Shown: positions 33,682 to 42,806 of the stretch, piece by piece | Layout: each line of letters begins with the position of its first letter | Position numbering within the stretch: position 1 is the first letter of the stretch | From: UBA4416 sp040386075 | Lineage (GTDB): Bacteria; Bacteroidota; Bacteroidia; B-17B0; Aurantibacillaceae | Reading direction: 5' to 3' | Length of the DNA: 64,000 bases | Assembly: GCA_040386075.1 (NCBI GenBank) | Contig: JAZKGE010000027.1 | Location: forward strand, 62,001 to 126,000 | Program-made: the position numbers and the translations under genes | Notes under the pieces: generated by a model | Seen by the model: the letters and a program-made list of their open reading frames with translations, nothing else | Databases searched by the model: none | Told to the model about the DNA's origin: nothing

Positions 33682-34071
33682 TTAAAAATTAAGATTTGGC
33701 AGCTGTGTACAAACACGTTCAAGCATCATGGTGATGGTGCGTTTTACGACCTCTTTTTTATTTAAATGATAGAATTCCATTTCTTCTTCAGTAAAAAGAG
33801 CAATGGTAATACCTGTGAGCAACTGTTTTATTTGCAGATTTCCTTTAACGATTTCATGAATACGTTCGGCCTTTTTATTATCAGTCAGGTTTTTGACGAT
33901 TATCTTATTTTCTGATAAATGCTGGTTGATCAAAGTGAGTATCAGATCGTTCTGAAACTTAAGAATTGGTCTTAAGGTATTGGTTTGGAAAGTTTCCAGG
34001 TCGGTTGATTTTGAGTTGTCTACATTTATAAGTGGACGGAGATTCTTAAGTTGTTCTGAGCGATTATTCAT
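33682..34071 (-). CDS. Uncharacterised small helical protein
   Basis: 129 residues, all-helical by composition: LRPLINVDNSKSTDLETFQTNTLRPILKFQN, then LILTLINQHLSE, IHEIVKGNLQIKQLLTGITIALFTEEEMEFY and TITMMLERVCTQLP. I have seen similar proteins in Bacteroidota but know no function, and nothing catalytic is visible. It stands 51 bases upstream (minus strand) of the PhnA-like gene and could be cotranscribed with it. Confidence 0.65.
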   Translation of the reverse strand: MNNRSEQLKNLRPLINVDNSKSTDLETFQTNTLRPILKFQNDLILTLINQHLSENKIIVKNLTDNKKAERIHEIVKGNLQIKQLLTGITIALFTEEEMEFYHLNKKEVVKRTITMMLERVCTQLPNLNF

Positions 34072-34161
34072 ATAACGAAGATACCGATTATAATTAAGAA
34101 TCGGTTAATTTATAGCTCGTTTAAATTAGTAAATGAATACTAATAAGATTACTTTTACTGT

Positions 34162-34755
34162 ATGGTTTTTGAGCTCTTAAAACAAAAAAGATACCCTTCT
34201 GATCTTAAATTCGACACCATTTATCCTAAAGTATACCAGGAACATTCTGCCCGCCACTTCACGCCGGTTCACATTGCAGTTAAGGCTGCTAAATTACTTG
34301 CAGATGGGCCAACAGATAAAATACTTGATATTGGTTCGGGCGTTGGAAAATTCTGTTGTATTGGATCAAGTGTTACCGACGCTCATTTTTATGGCGTAGA
34401 GAAGCGTAAAACACTTACTAACCTTTCCAATAAGATAAAGCGAAACTATAAACTAAAGACAGCGCATTTTATCAATGATGATTTCACGAAACTGGATTTT
34501 AAAAAATTCACCGGTATTTATTTTTTCAATTCATTTCATGAACATTTTGATGAAACCTGCGTGCTAGACGAAACATCCAGGGTTTCACTATCTGCATACA
34601 AAAAATACCACGAAGATCTGGTGATGAAATTAAATGAATGTGAGAAAGGAACACGATTGGTGACTTATTATACATTTAAAAACAAGATCCCATCTTCATA
34701 TCGGTTTATTGATGCCAACGAGACAGGATTGCTAAAGTTTTATATCAAAAAATAG
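34162..34755 (+). CDS. Class I SAM-dependent methyltransferase
   Basis: 197 residues. Motif I is KILDIGSGVGKF (D56-G62 region), with the acidic SAM-ribose residue in FYGVEKRK and motif II/III-like DFKKFTGIYFFNSF. The N-terminal segment before the Rossmann fold (DTIYPKVYQEHSARHFTPVHIAVKAA) resembles methyltransferases that act on small molecules or lipids, but the substrate is not predictable. The next gene starts four bases after its stop, so the two are one operon. That partner is a COQ7-like di-iron protein, which hints at action on a hydrophobic quinone-like or lipid substrate (inference). Confidence 0.85.
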   Translation: MVFELLKQKRYPSDLKFDTIYPKVYQEHSARHFTPVHIAVKAAKLLADGPTDKILDIGSGVGKFCCIGSSVTDAHFYGVEKRKTLTNLSNKIKRNYKLKTAHFINDDFTKLDFKKFTGIYFFNSFHEHFDETCVLDETSRVSLSAYKKYHEDLVMKLNECEKGTRLVTYYTFKNKIPSSYRFIDANETGLLKFYIKK

Positions 34756-34759
34756 GAAT

Positions 34760-35320
34760 ATGAAGTTGCAACACCCAAAATTAGTGGATTTGATACAAAT
34801 GGCTTATTCTGCCGAAAAGGCTGCTGCTTTTGCTTACCAGGGACATGCAGCTTCTGTGAAAAGTGTGATAGAAAAAGTGGCGATCAAACAGATAGAGATC
34901 GACGAGTGGAATCACCGTGCAGAAGTATTTAGTATCATGAAGCAATATGATATTCCGGTTTCTAAATGGTATGAATTCCGTTTTCATGTGATCGGTAAGA
35001 TCATTTCAGGAAGTTGTTTTGTCATAGGCTGGTTCATGCCCTTTTATTTTGCAGGCAGATTGGAAAGTGGAAATGTATGTGAATATTTTCGAATGAAACA
35101 ATACTTTAATTCTTTAGGGATTAAAGATCACGATGTGATGCTTTACGAAATGGGTATTAAAGAAAAAGAACATGAAGTGTATTTTTTGGAGCAAATAAAA
35201 GGGAGCAAACTCTTACCCTTTTTCGAGAAATTATTTTTCTGGGGTAAAAGCAGTTTCAATAACATCGATCTTGAAAAAAAGTATCCGGTTGAAGAGTCAG
35301 ATATGTATTGTAAGAAATAA
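34760..35320 (+). CDS. COQ7-like (demethoxyubiquinone hydroxylase-type) ferritin-like di-iron protein
   Basis: 186 residues. A four-helix carboxylate-bridged di-iron fold is indicated by E19 (YSAEKAAAFAYQGHA), E49xxH52 (EIDEWNHR), a third-helix Glu (E102 or E108, GRLESGNVCEY) and E135xxH138 (IKEKEHEVYF), the pattern of COQ7. The hydrophobic HVIGKIISGSCFVIGWFMPFYFAG stretch fits a membrane-attached face. In ubiquinone makers COQ7 hydroxylates the quinone ring, but Bacteroidota normally use menaquinone, so the substrate is open. It forms an operon with the methyltransferase before it, reminiscent of the hydroxylase/methyltransferase steps of ring tailoring. Confidence 0.75.
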   Translation: MKLQHPKLVDLIQMAYSAEKAAAFAYQGHAASVKSVIEKVAIKQIEIDEWNHRAEVFSIMKQYDIPVSKWYEFRFHVIGKIISGSCFVIGWFMPFYFAGRLESGNVCEYFRMKQYFNSLGIKDHDVMLYEMGIKEKEHEVYFLEQIKGSKLLPFFEKLFFWGKSSFNNIDLEKKYPVEESDMYCKK

Positions 35321-35569
35321 ATTTTCTTTCACTTCTTTTTACTATCAACCATAAACGGTTCATAAATTAGTTTCCAAAAAAACGAACCTTCTTGTTATTT
35401 ATCTCGTACAAGAAATCAGTTACTAAACTTAATCCTACCCGAAACCCAAGCCGATCAGTTATTGGCAAGGGCTGGTGAAAACGTAAAAGATAAACTCTCT
35501 CCAATTATTTATTCAAAAATCAAATTATCATTCAAATGAAACACATAAACCTATTAAAATCTTTGACCC

Positions 35570-36706
35570 ATGAAAACTTTAACCTACCTACCAACATTGT
35601 TGGCTCTTACTATTCAGGTAATGGTAAGCGGCCAAACACAAGGCAACCAGGACCGTAAAATCCGCGTAGATATTATGGGACTAAAAGAGCCTGTTAAAAT
35701 GAATTACTCTAATAGTAATATTACGATCAGTATGACAGAGTACATCCAGTTACTGGAAGAAGCCAATAGTTTAAAAATTGAATCTAAAAAGCTTAAGGAA
35801 GAAGCAATCAATATAGAAGTAAGATCCCTCCTCAAACAAATAGAAGTCTCGGAGGTTTCAGAAAAAATATCCATCCAAAAATTTGAGCAGAATAAAATCC
35901 TTATCCTTGATCTGTTCACAAAAGTTCCAAAAAATAATATTACTTACACAAAAGCACAAGCACCGTATTCTGAATCTGAGCGTTTTATGAAAATTGCCAG
36001 AGAAATGCGTGAAGAGGCAAACGCACAGCTTACCCTACAGGCTAGGTATGGCGATATGAGCAATGCCGAAGAAAAAGAAGCGTTGGCATTAGATAAACAA
36101 AAAGAAGTGTTGCAATTATTTGAAAGCAACTACCCTCAATTAGTACAAACCCTACAAAAATTAGTAGTCGAAAATAAAAAAGCAGAGCAAGCCTCAGAAA
36201 TGGGTAATCAACTAGTAATGGCATCAAACACTACTGAAAGTTTGCTTGCAAATGCTTTGCAGCAAGCTGAAGATATAAAAATAACCGCACAACAATTAAG
36301 ATTGAATGCTCTAACATCAGGCCCTAATCAAAAAATGGTCTTAACAGATGAAGCCATAGGTTTAGAGAATGATTATATGCTGAAACAATTGGAGATCTCA
36401 TCTCTCAGATCTAAAAAGCATCATGAGCAATTTGATCTGAATAGAAAAACAATTGCCTTGTTAATGGAACAGGTTAAAGACGAAAACATATTAAGTAAAG
36501 CTGAATATATAAATTCAGAAGCAGAACGTTTAATGAAAATTGGCAAAGAAATGAGGGAAGAAGCAAACGCACAGTTAACAGTTTTTGCCAAAATTGGTTC
36601 CATGAGCAATGCCGAAGAAACCGAAACCTTTGCTTTGGGAAAACAAAAAGAATCTATGGAAGTATTAGATAAAGGAAGTCTAAAAGCAGTTGTAGCAAGT
36701 AGGTAG
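35570..36706 (+). CDS. Exported coiled-coil protein with internal duplication, unknown function
   Basis: 378 residues, signal peptide ending near VSGQTQ. Nearly the whole mature part is helical and coiled-coil-like. Two segments repeat: SESERFMKIAREMREEANAQ (about 138-157), followed by GDMSNAEEKEALALDKQKE, and SEAERLMKIGKEMREEANAQ (about 318-337), followed by GSMSNAEETETFALGKQKE. A third, weaker unit (LLANALQQAEDIKITAQQLR) lies between them. I do not recognise the family; an envelope-associated structural or stalk protein is possible. The 249-base gap before it holds no convincing gene. It is followed by a clear terminator. Confidence 0.6.
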   Translation: MKTLTYLPTLLALTIQVMVSGQTQGNQDRKIRVDIMGLKEPVKMNYSNSNITISMTEYIQLLEEANSLKIESKKLKEEAINIEVRSLLKQIEVSEVSEKISIQKFEQNKILILDLFTKVPKNNITYTKAQAPYSESERFMKIAREMREEANAQLTLQARYGDMSNAEEKEALALDKQKEVLQLFESNYPQLVQTLQKLVVENKKAEQASEMGNQLVMASNTTESLLANALQQAEDIKITAQQLRLNALTSGPNQKMVLTDEAIGLENDYMLKQLEISSLRSKKHHEQFDLNRKTIALLMEQVKDENILSKAEYINSEAERLMKIGKEMREEANAQLTVFAKIGSMSNAEETETFALGKQKESMEVLDKGSLKAVVASR

Positions 36707-36726
36707 GACGAAGCCACAATTGTATC

Positions 36727-36757
36727 AAAAGCCTCTGCATTTGTAGAGGCTTTTTTG
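36727..36757 (+). terminator. Intrinsic terminator after the coiled-coil gene
   Basis: GCCTCT (36731-36736) pairs with AGAGGC (36745-36750), with flanking A and T runs extending the stem, followed by a T run. It lies 17 bases before the next start codon. Confidence 0.8.
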
Positions 36758-36773
36758 TATCTTTACGGCACTC

Positions 36774-38423
36774 ATGAAAGTCCTTTTAACCACACTTAAT
36801 GCCAAATACATTCATACGAATTTAGCGATTCGTTTATTGTATGAACTGAACTATGAAAAATATGATGGTTTAGGGTGGAAAGAATTTAATATCAAAGAGA
36901 ACAGGGATGAAGTTGCTGAAAAATGCGCGGCTTTTGAGGTAGTTGCATTTAGTTGCTATATATGGAATATTACTCAAACACTGGAGGTTTGCCAAAAGAT
37001 AAAGCAGCTTAATCCTGCGATTAAAATTTTGTTAGGTGGGCCCGAAGTAAGTTATGAATACGAAGAGATCATTGCATTGGATTGTGTTGATTACATTGTC
37101 CTGGGAGAAGGTGAAACTGCCTTTGAGGAGTTCCTGGAGTTTTATCCAAACCCTGAATTGGTTTCCAGTTTGGTATGGAAGAATGGAACGGAAGTAAAAA
37201 CAAATAAAATGGCTCCTATGTTCGATCTGAAACGTTTTCAGAATAGTATGCCATACAGATTTGATAACCCTGAAGAGTTGGGAAACAAAGTATTGTATAT
37301 TGAGACATCACGTGGTTGTCCGTATAAATGCGAGTTTTGTTTAGCCAGTTTGGATAACAAAGTGCGTTACCTGCCAAATGATAGCATCAAAGCCACTTTG
37401 TTGTATATGATGCAGCATGGGAAAGTGATCAAGTTTTTAGACAGGACATTTAATATCAAAAAAGATTTTACGATCGATATTTTTAAATTTATTTTAGAAA
37501 ATTATCGTCCGGGTAATGTATTCCAGTTTGAAATCACAGCGGATATTTTGCATCCTGACATTATCAAGTTCATTCACGAAAACGTGCCGGATAATTTGTT
37601 CCGTTTCGAAATCGGGATTCAAACGGTTAATCAAAAGGCAAACCTGGAAGTTAGCCGGAAACAAAGTTTCGAAAAAACAACCAGTATCATTAAACAATTG
37701 GATTATAAAGTTGAAATGCACCTGGATCTGATCGTTGGAATGGCTTTGGATTACTGGGAAGATACCAAATACAGTTTTGAGGAAGTATTCAAACTATTTG
37801 CACCAGAGATGCAATTGGGCTTTTTAAAATTCTTGAAAGGCACCCCCGTTAGACATAAAGCTGAGCAGTACGGATTTAAATATGATCCAAACCCCCCTTA
37901 CCAGATCATTGAAAGTAATTACCTGAGTAAAGAGCAACTTCATCAGATCGTTGAGCTGGAGCACGCTTTAGAGATCTATTGGAATGGTAAAAAAGCGACT
38001 AATACCTTGCGCTATGTCACAAATCATTATAGTATTTTTGAATTTCTATTGGGATTAGGACATTTTTTCGGCACTCAAAAAGATTTTCATAAATATTCCC
38101 TGACTGACGTGTTTGATATTATGACGGCATACGCGAAGCATACACATCCGCAGGACGTGATCTTAAAGCAAATGATTGCTATTGATTATTATTTACATTT
38201 CAAAGTAAAACCAAAAAGTCTGTTCTTAGAGGAGATAGATTTTGCTGAGAAGAATAAAATGATCGATAGTTTAAAATTAAATCATCATAAATATCGCTAT
38301 GTGGTATTGCCTCTTGACTTTGATTTCAAGGCCTTTTCAAATGAGCAAACTATTGTGAATGAGAATAAGCATCTGATCATTCAGTATAATGGGACTACCA
38401 AAGCCGAAGTTATTAATGCTTAA
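36774..38423 (+). CDS. B12-binding-domain radical SAM protein, DUF4080 family
   Basis: 549 residues. An N-terminal cobalamin-binding-like domain (1 to about 140: MKVLLTTLNAKYIHTNLAI, ILLGGPEVSYEYEE, DYIVLGEGETAFEEFL) is followed by a radical SAM barrel with the 4Fe-4S motif C182xxxC186xxC189 in SRGCPYKCEFCLAS, and a C-terminal DUF4080 part (KPKSLFLEEIDFAEK). The family is usual in Bacteroidota and Firmicutes, but its substrate is unknown. The start is well placed: MKVLLTT is the typical opening of these proteins. Confidence 0.9.
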   Translation: MKVLLTTLNAKYIHTNLAIRLLYELNYEKYDGLGWKEFNIKENRDEVAEKCAAFEVVAFSCYIWNITQTLEVCQKIKQLNPAIKILLGGPEVSYEYEEIIALDCVDYIVLGEGETAFEEFLEFYPNPELVSSLVWKNGTEVKTNKMAPMFDLKRFQNSMPYRFDNPEELGNKVLYIETSRGCPYKCEFCLASLDNKVRYLPNDSIKATLLYMMQHGKVIKFLDRTFNIKKDFTIDIFKFILENYRPGNVFQFEITADILHPDIIKFIHENVPDNLFRFEIGIQTVNQKANLEVSRKQSFEKTTSIIKQLDYKVEMHLDLIVGMALDYWEDTKYSFEEVFKLFAPEMQLGFLKFLKGTPVRHKAEQYGFKYDPNPPYQIIESNYLSKEQLHQIVELEHALEIYWNGKKATNTLRYVTNHYSIFEFLLGLGHFFGTQKDFHKYSLTDVFDIMTAYAKHTHPQDVILKQMIAIDYYLHFKVKPKSLFLEEIDFAEKNKMIDSLKLNHHKYRYVVLPLDFDFKAFSNEQTIVNENKHLIIQYNGTTKAEVINA

Positions 38424-38472
38424 TATCAAAACAATTTTCGGGGCAGGTTGTTTTACTTAAAACACTTTTGAA

Positions 38473-39801
38473 ATGGATTTTACACATAATATAGAAACAC
38501 GAAAAAGATCCTTACAAAAATTACTTGCTAACGTTATAAAATTCGAAGAGGAAATTATCAAAGCCCTTTATGATGATTTTAAAAAGCCTGATTTTGAGAC
38601 GGTGGCTACAGAAACGTCTTACATCATTTCCGATCTTAAAGATACTATCAAAAATATTCGTGCTTTTTCAAAACCCAAAAGAGTTAGCTCAAGCCTTTTA
38701 AATTTCCCTTCAAGTGATTACATCTACTATGAACCTTATGGTAAAGTATTGATCATTGCTCCCTGGAATTACCCTTTTCAATTAGCCATTTGTCCTTTAG
38801 TAGCAGCTGTAGCTGCCGGAAACAGTGTAGTACTCAAGCCATCTGAACTAACACCACATACATCAGCCATCATTGCAAAAATTATTGCACAGTCATTTGA
38901 AAAAGATCATGTATCGGTAGAACAGGGTGATGCCGGGAAATCTAAGGAATTACTGGCAAAGCGCTGGGATTATATTTTTTTCACAGGCAGCGTAGCTGTG
39001 GGTAAAGAAGTGGCAAAAGCTGCTGCTGTAAATTTAACCCCGGTAACGCTTGAACTTGGAGGTAAAAGTCCTTGTATTGTGGATCAGACAGCAAAAATAG
39101 AATTATCAGCCAGGCGTATTGTGTGGGGTAAATTTGTCAATGCAGGCCAAACCTGTATTGCACCTGATTATATTTTAGTGCATGCAGGTATTAAACAAAA
39201 ACTGATTGATGCTTTGAAACATGAGATCATCAAGGCTTATGGCAATGATATAAAAAGTTCACCAGATTTCGCCCGTATCATTAATTTAAAAAATTGGGAA
39301 AGATTAATTGGTTACATGACCTCTCAAAAGGTTGTATTCGGTGGATCTTCCAACAAAGTAAACTTATTTATCGAACCAACCCTCATGGATCAGCCAGATC
39401 TAAAAAGCGATATCATGCAAAACGAGATCTTCGGACCTTTGTTGCCGATCATCTCTTATCAAAGTGAAGAAGAACTACATCATATTATTAAAAGCTATGA
39501 AAAGCCTTTATCACTTTATGTTTTTACAGAACAGGCAGAGTTTGCTGAAAAGATCATTGCTGAACTGTCATTTGGAGGAGGTTGCGTGAACGATACTTTA
39601 ATGCATATTGCCAATAAAAAATTACCTTTTGGAGGAGTAGGGCATAGTGGTATGGGTGCTTATCATGGCAAAACAAGTTTCGAGACCTTTTCTCATAAAA
39701 AATCGATTTCCAAAAAAGGCACCTGGTTGGATATACCTTTGCGATATGCTCCTTACAAGGATAAGATCACCACTTTGCGAAAATTGTTAAAGTGGATATA
39801 A
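38473..39801 (+). CDS. Aldehyde dehydrogenase (ALDH3-like)
   Basis: 442 residues. NAD(P)-dependent oxidation of aldehydes. Catalytic C228 (NAGQTCIAPDY) and general base E194 (LELGGKSP) are present, along with IIAPWNYPFQ for NAD binding and the G-rich FFTGSVAVG. Its length and the LPFGGVGHSGMGAYHG motif near the end fit the class 3/fatty-aldehyde group. Its stop lies directly against the stop of the converging LytTR regulator (39801/39802). Confidence 0.93.
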   Translation: MDFTHNIETRKRSLQKLLANVIKFEEEIIKALYDDFKKPDFETVATETSYIISDLKDTIKNIRAFSKPKRVSSSLLNFPSSDYIYYEPYGKVLIIAPWNYPFQLAICPLVAAVAAGNSVVLKPSELTPHTSAIIAKIIAQSFEKDHVSVEQGDAGKSKELLAKRWDYIFFTGSVAVGKEVAKAAAVNLTPVTLELGGKSPCIVDQTAKIELSARRIVWGKFVNAGQTCIAPDYILVHAGIKQKLIDALKHEIIKAYGNDIKSSPDFARIINLKNWERLIGYMTSQKVVFGGSSNKVNLFIEPTLMDQPDLKSDIMQNEIFGPLLPIISYQSEEELHHIIKSYEKPLSLYVFTEQAEFAEKIIAELSFGGGCVNDTLMHIANKKLPFGGVGHSGMGAYHGKTSFETFSHKKSISKKGTWLDIPLRYAPYKDKITTLRKLLKWI

Positions 39802-40488
39802 TTATTTATGATTGATCAATTCAAAAAATGCTTTCTTATAGGTTTCAGAGATCGGGATCATTAGATCCTTGATCTTGATCCTGTCTCGTTCGATCGATTC
39901 TATTTTGTTAACTGCTACCATAAATGATTTATGAACCCTGCTTATAATGTTTGCAGGAATTTCCTGTTCTAAATCTTTAAAGGTTTGCAGGGTCATTATT
40001 TTCTTTTGAATTGTATGAATTCTTCGGTAATCTCGCATTCCTTCTATATAGAGGATGTCGTTTAATGCAATCTTCTCCAGGCGGTATTCAGTTTTAATAA
40101 AAATAAAATCTTTTTGGTTTCCTGTAGTTTTAGATAAATTATCCTGAGCCCTGGTTACCGCTTGTAAAAAGCGATCAAACGTATAAGGCTTCATTAAATA
40201 GTCGGTCACGTTTAATTCAAAGCCTTTTAAAGCATGCTCCTGATAGGCAGTTATGATAATAACTTCACAACTCATATTGCCGGTTTCTAAAAGCTGAATA
40301 CCTGATAGTTCACCCAAATTAATATCCAAAAAAATCAGGTCAACTTTATTTGATTTTAAATGCACTAAAGCATCAATACCATTATCAAATGTTGCAAGTA
40401 AGTTCAGAAACGGAAGCTTTAGCACATAGCTTTTTGTTCGCTCTAAAGCTAAAGGTTCGTCTTCTATGATGATACAGTTAATTGACAT
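39802..40488 (-). CDS. LytTR-family response regulator
   Basis: 228 residues. Receiver domain 1 to about 115, acidic pair E9/D10, phospho-acceptor D55 (LIFLDINLGE), K101-like YLMKPYT. A LytTR DNA-binding domain covers about 130-228 (DFIFIKTEYRLEKIALNDILYIEG, VHKSFMVAVNKIESI). It overlaps its kinase gene by 11 bases. LytTR regulators bind direct repeats; candidate targets in the window are the palindrome near 41670 and other sites, but none is proven. Confidence 0.93.
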   Translation of the reverse strand: MSINCIIIEDEPLALERTKSYVLKLPFLNLLATFDNGIDALVHLKSNKVDLIFLDINLGELSGIQLLETGNMSCEVIIITAYQEHALKGFELNVTDYLMKPYTFDRFLQAVTRAQDNLSKTTGNQKDFIFIKTEYRLEKIALNDILYIEGMRDYRRIHTIQKKIMTLQTFKDLEQEIPANIISRVHKSFMVAVNKIESIERDRIKIKDLMIPISETYKKAFFELINHK

Positions 40489-41536
40489 TATTAAGCGTTA
40501 AATTTACTTTATATACATGATTATCTGTTGTTATATTTAACTGATGTTTATTTGGATATAATAACATTAATCGTTTTTCAATAAGTCCATTCCCCAGGCC
40601 ATTATGATCTGATATATTTTGTGATTTACCAGAAAATTTATTTTCACACTCAAATATGATCATTTCTTTATTGACAGTAATTTTTATATAAATAGCATTC
40701 TCCAGATTTTTATTTTCTGTATGTTTAAAAGCGTTTTCGATAAATGGGATAAACAACATAGGTTCAATGAGTAACCCATCGGTAATTCCTTCAATACTAT
40801 AATTTACATAACTTGGATTTGAAGAGCGAATCTTCTGTAGTTCAATATATTTTTCAATATAGGTTAATTCGGTAGCAAGTACAATTTTATCAGCTTTGGT
40901 TTCATACAGCATAAAGCGCATGATATCTGATAACTTGTTTAAATAATCAGAAGCTTTAATTGGATCTTTTTGTATCAGTACATCAATATTATTAAGGGTA
41001 TTGAATAAGAAATGAGGATTAATTTGGTTTTTGACTAGCGCTAATTCCATCTCATAATTTTTTTTATTGAGATCTTCCTTTAATTTAATGTCATTATAGG
41101 AAACGATAAATCCTTTCATGACCAAGCCAATGATTCCATTTAACAATGATACAAAAGATGTAACAATAATTATTTGTATTGCAGAAGTGTATCCATCATT
41201 AAATAGCCCTGTTACATGGTAATACCAGCTTATCAGATTTATATTGAAAGCGCCTATCAGTCCTGAAACTGTTGCTGTAACGAAACCGTATATAAATAAA
41301 TTGAGTGTTTTTTTTGTAATGAAAAACCTGGAGTACAATAATGTATAAAATGAATAGAAAGAAAACATACCGGGTATAATAGCAAATGCCGTAAAAAACA
41401 GTAAAGGTCTGGCAAAATGAATGGTGTGCTCTTTATTTAATTGCTCAATAGAAAATGCAAAAATAATAAAGAAAATAAGTAATAAAAAGATCATCCAATA
41501 CCCTACATGTAGCAAAATAACAACCGGCTTTTTCAT
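40478..41536 (-). CDS. LytS/YpdA-type sensor histidine kinase
   Basis: 352 residues. Four membrane helices occupy about residues 8-145 (IFLLLIFFIIFAF, LLFFTAFAIIPGMFSFYSF, LFIYGFVTATVSGLIGAF, IIIVTSFVSLLNGIIGLV). The His_kinase domain has H175 in QINPHFLFNTLNNID, and a HATPase domain with IEPMLFIPFIENAFKH and GNGLIEKRL follows. There is no extracellular domain of size, so the signal is probably sensed in the membrane. It is coupled with the LytTR regulator. Confidence 0.92.
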   Translation of the reverse strand: MKKPVVILLHVGYWMIFLLLIFFIIFAFSIEQLNKEHTIHFARPLLFFTAFAIIPGMFSFYSFYTLLYSRFFITKKTLNLFIYGFVTATVSGLIGAFNINLISWYYHVTGLFNDGYTSAIQIIIVTSFVSLLNGIIGLVMKGFIVSYNDIKLKEDLNKKNYEMELALVKNQINPHFLFNTLNNIDVLIQKDPIKASDYLNKLSDIMRFMLYETKADKIVLATELTYIEKYIELQKIRSSNPSYVNYSIEGITDGLLIEPMLFIPFIENAFKHTENKNLENAIYIKITVNKEMIIFECENKFSGKSQNISDHNGLGNGLIEKRLMLLYPNKHQLNITTDNHVYKVNLTLNNVN

Positions 41537-41669
41537 AATAATTTAAATTTAAGATTAATACTGATTCAAAAGTATAGTAATAGCCGATGCCTTAAAATTC
41601 TATTATGCTAATTAGAGTTGTTTGTCTGCAAAACAGCAATAATGATCTGCAAGTTAAAAATGCTACAAT

Positions 41670-41691
41670 TTATAGCAATCAATTGCTATAA
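41670..41691. promoter_or_regulatory. 22-bp near-palindrome, candidate operator
   Basis: TTATAGCAAT (41670-41679), two bases, ATTGCTATAA (41682-41691), perfect 10-bp arms. It lies 33 bases before the start of the radical SAM gene at 41725 and in the gap shared with the divergent kinase gene, so it may control one or both. TAACTTTA follows at 41701-41708 as a possible -7 box. Confidence 0.4.
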
Positions 41692-41724
41692 GATGAACGT
41701 AACTTTATACTAAAGAAAAAGGCC

Positions 41725-42795
41725 ATGGAAAACAGCATCATTAATTATTTCAAGGGACGAGGTGCACAGATCAATACTGATAATAAATTCCAGCAACAAC
41801 GCTATGTTCAGGAACATGTAGAGGGTTTGGATGAAGAGTTTTTGCAAAAAGAAAAAACGGAGATCATTTATACTTATCCTAAAACTATCATTAATAAGGT
41901 TGATAGTTCAGATCTTGGTTTTGGTTATTCCATGAATCCATATCAGGGTTGCGAACATGGTTGTATTTATTGTTATGCGCGTAATTCACATGAATTTTGG
42001 GGTTATAGTGCGGGCCTGGATTTTGAAAGAAAGATCGTAGTTAAAAAAAATGCGGTTGAGTTGTTGGAAACTCAATTCAGTAATAAGAACTGGAAACCCA
42101 AACCTATCATGCTTTCGGGTAATACAGACTGTTACCAGCCTATTGAAAGAGAATTAGAAATTACCCGTAATATCTTAAAGACCTGTTTAAAGTTCAAACA
42201 TCCCGTTTCCATTATTACAAAAAATTCCTTAATAACCAGGGATATTGATATTTTAACAGAATTAGCCGAACATAACTTGGTACATGTGATGATCTCCATT
42301 ACCGGCACCGATGAAAAAATGCGTCAGTTATTAGAGCCACGCACTGCTAGCTATAAGAACAGAATGACGGTTTTGGAAACTTTGTCAAAACATGGTATTC
42401 CTTGTGGAGTGATGGTTGCACCTATTATTCCGGGCATCAATAATCATGAAATTCCGGGTGTTTTAGAGCTGGCTGCTAATGCTGGAGCAAGGTCGGCAGG
42501 CATCACTATTGTAAGATTAAATGGATCTGTGGAGCATATTTTTAAAGATTGGTTAGTGAAGAATTTCCCCGACAGGGCAGATAAGGTTTGGCACCAGATC
42601 ATGGATTGTCACGGCGGTAAAGTAAGCGATTCAAGGAAAAGTATTCGCATGAAAGGCGAAGGTAAAATAGCAGAATCTATTATGCAGTTATTTAAAATTT
42701 CCAGAGATCGTTTTATGCCCAATCCGTCAGGTTTTGAATATAATGTTTCGGATTTTAACTATAAAGCCGGCGATAAACAGTTGAGTTTGTTTTAG
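41725..42795 (+). CDS. PA0069-family radical SAM protein
   Basis: 356 residues. The 4Fe-4S motif is C76xxxC80xxC83 in NPYQGCEHGCIYCYARN. Family hallmarks are the N-terminal KGRGAQINTDNKF, LDFERKIVVKKNAVELL, the SGNTDCYQPIERELEITR motif and C-terminal RDRFMPNPSGFEYNV. SplB-like enzymes are distant relatives. The function of PA0069 proteins is not known. The GxxExxY unit begins 11 bases after its stop codon. Confidence 0.9.
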   Translation: MENSIINYFKGRGAQINTDNKFQQQRYVQEHVEGLDEEFLQKEKTEIIYTYPKTIINKVDSSDLGFGYSMNPYQGCEHGCIYCYARNSHEFWGYSAGLDFERKIVVKKNAVELLETQFSNKNWKPKPIMLSGNTDCYQPIERELEITRNILKTCLKFKHPVSIITKNSLITRDIDILTELAEHNLVHVMISITGTDEKMRQLLEPRTASYKNRMTVLETLSKHGIPCGVMVAPIIPGINNHEIPGVLELAANAGARSAGITIVRLNGSVEHIFKDWLVKNFPDRADKVWHQIMDCHGGKVSDSRKSIRMKGEGKIAESIMQLFKISRDRFMPNPSGFEYNVSDFNYKAGDKQLSLF

Positions 42796-42806
42796 CAGCA
42801 TATTTT

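Noticed and set aside
35360..35538. Frame without ATG reading NLILPETQADQLLARAGENVK and ending at a TGA near 35538
   Set aside because: It has no usable start codon except a TTG giving 25 residues, and no recognised family. It may be a remnant, but cannot be supported as a gene.
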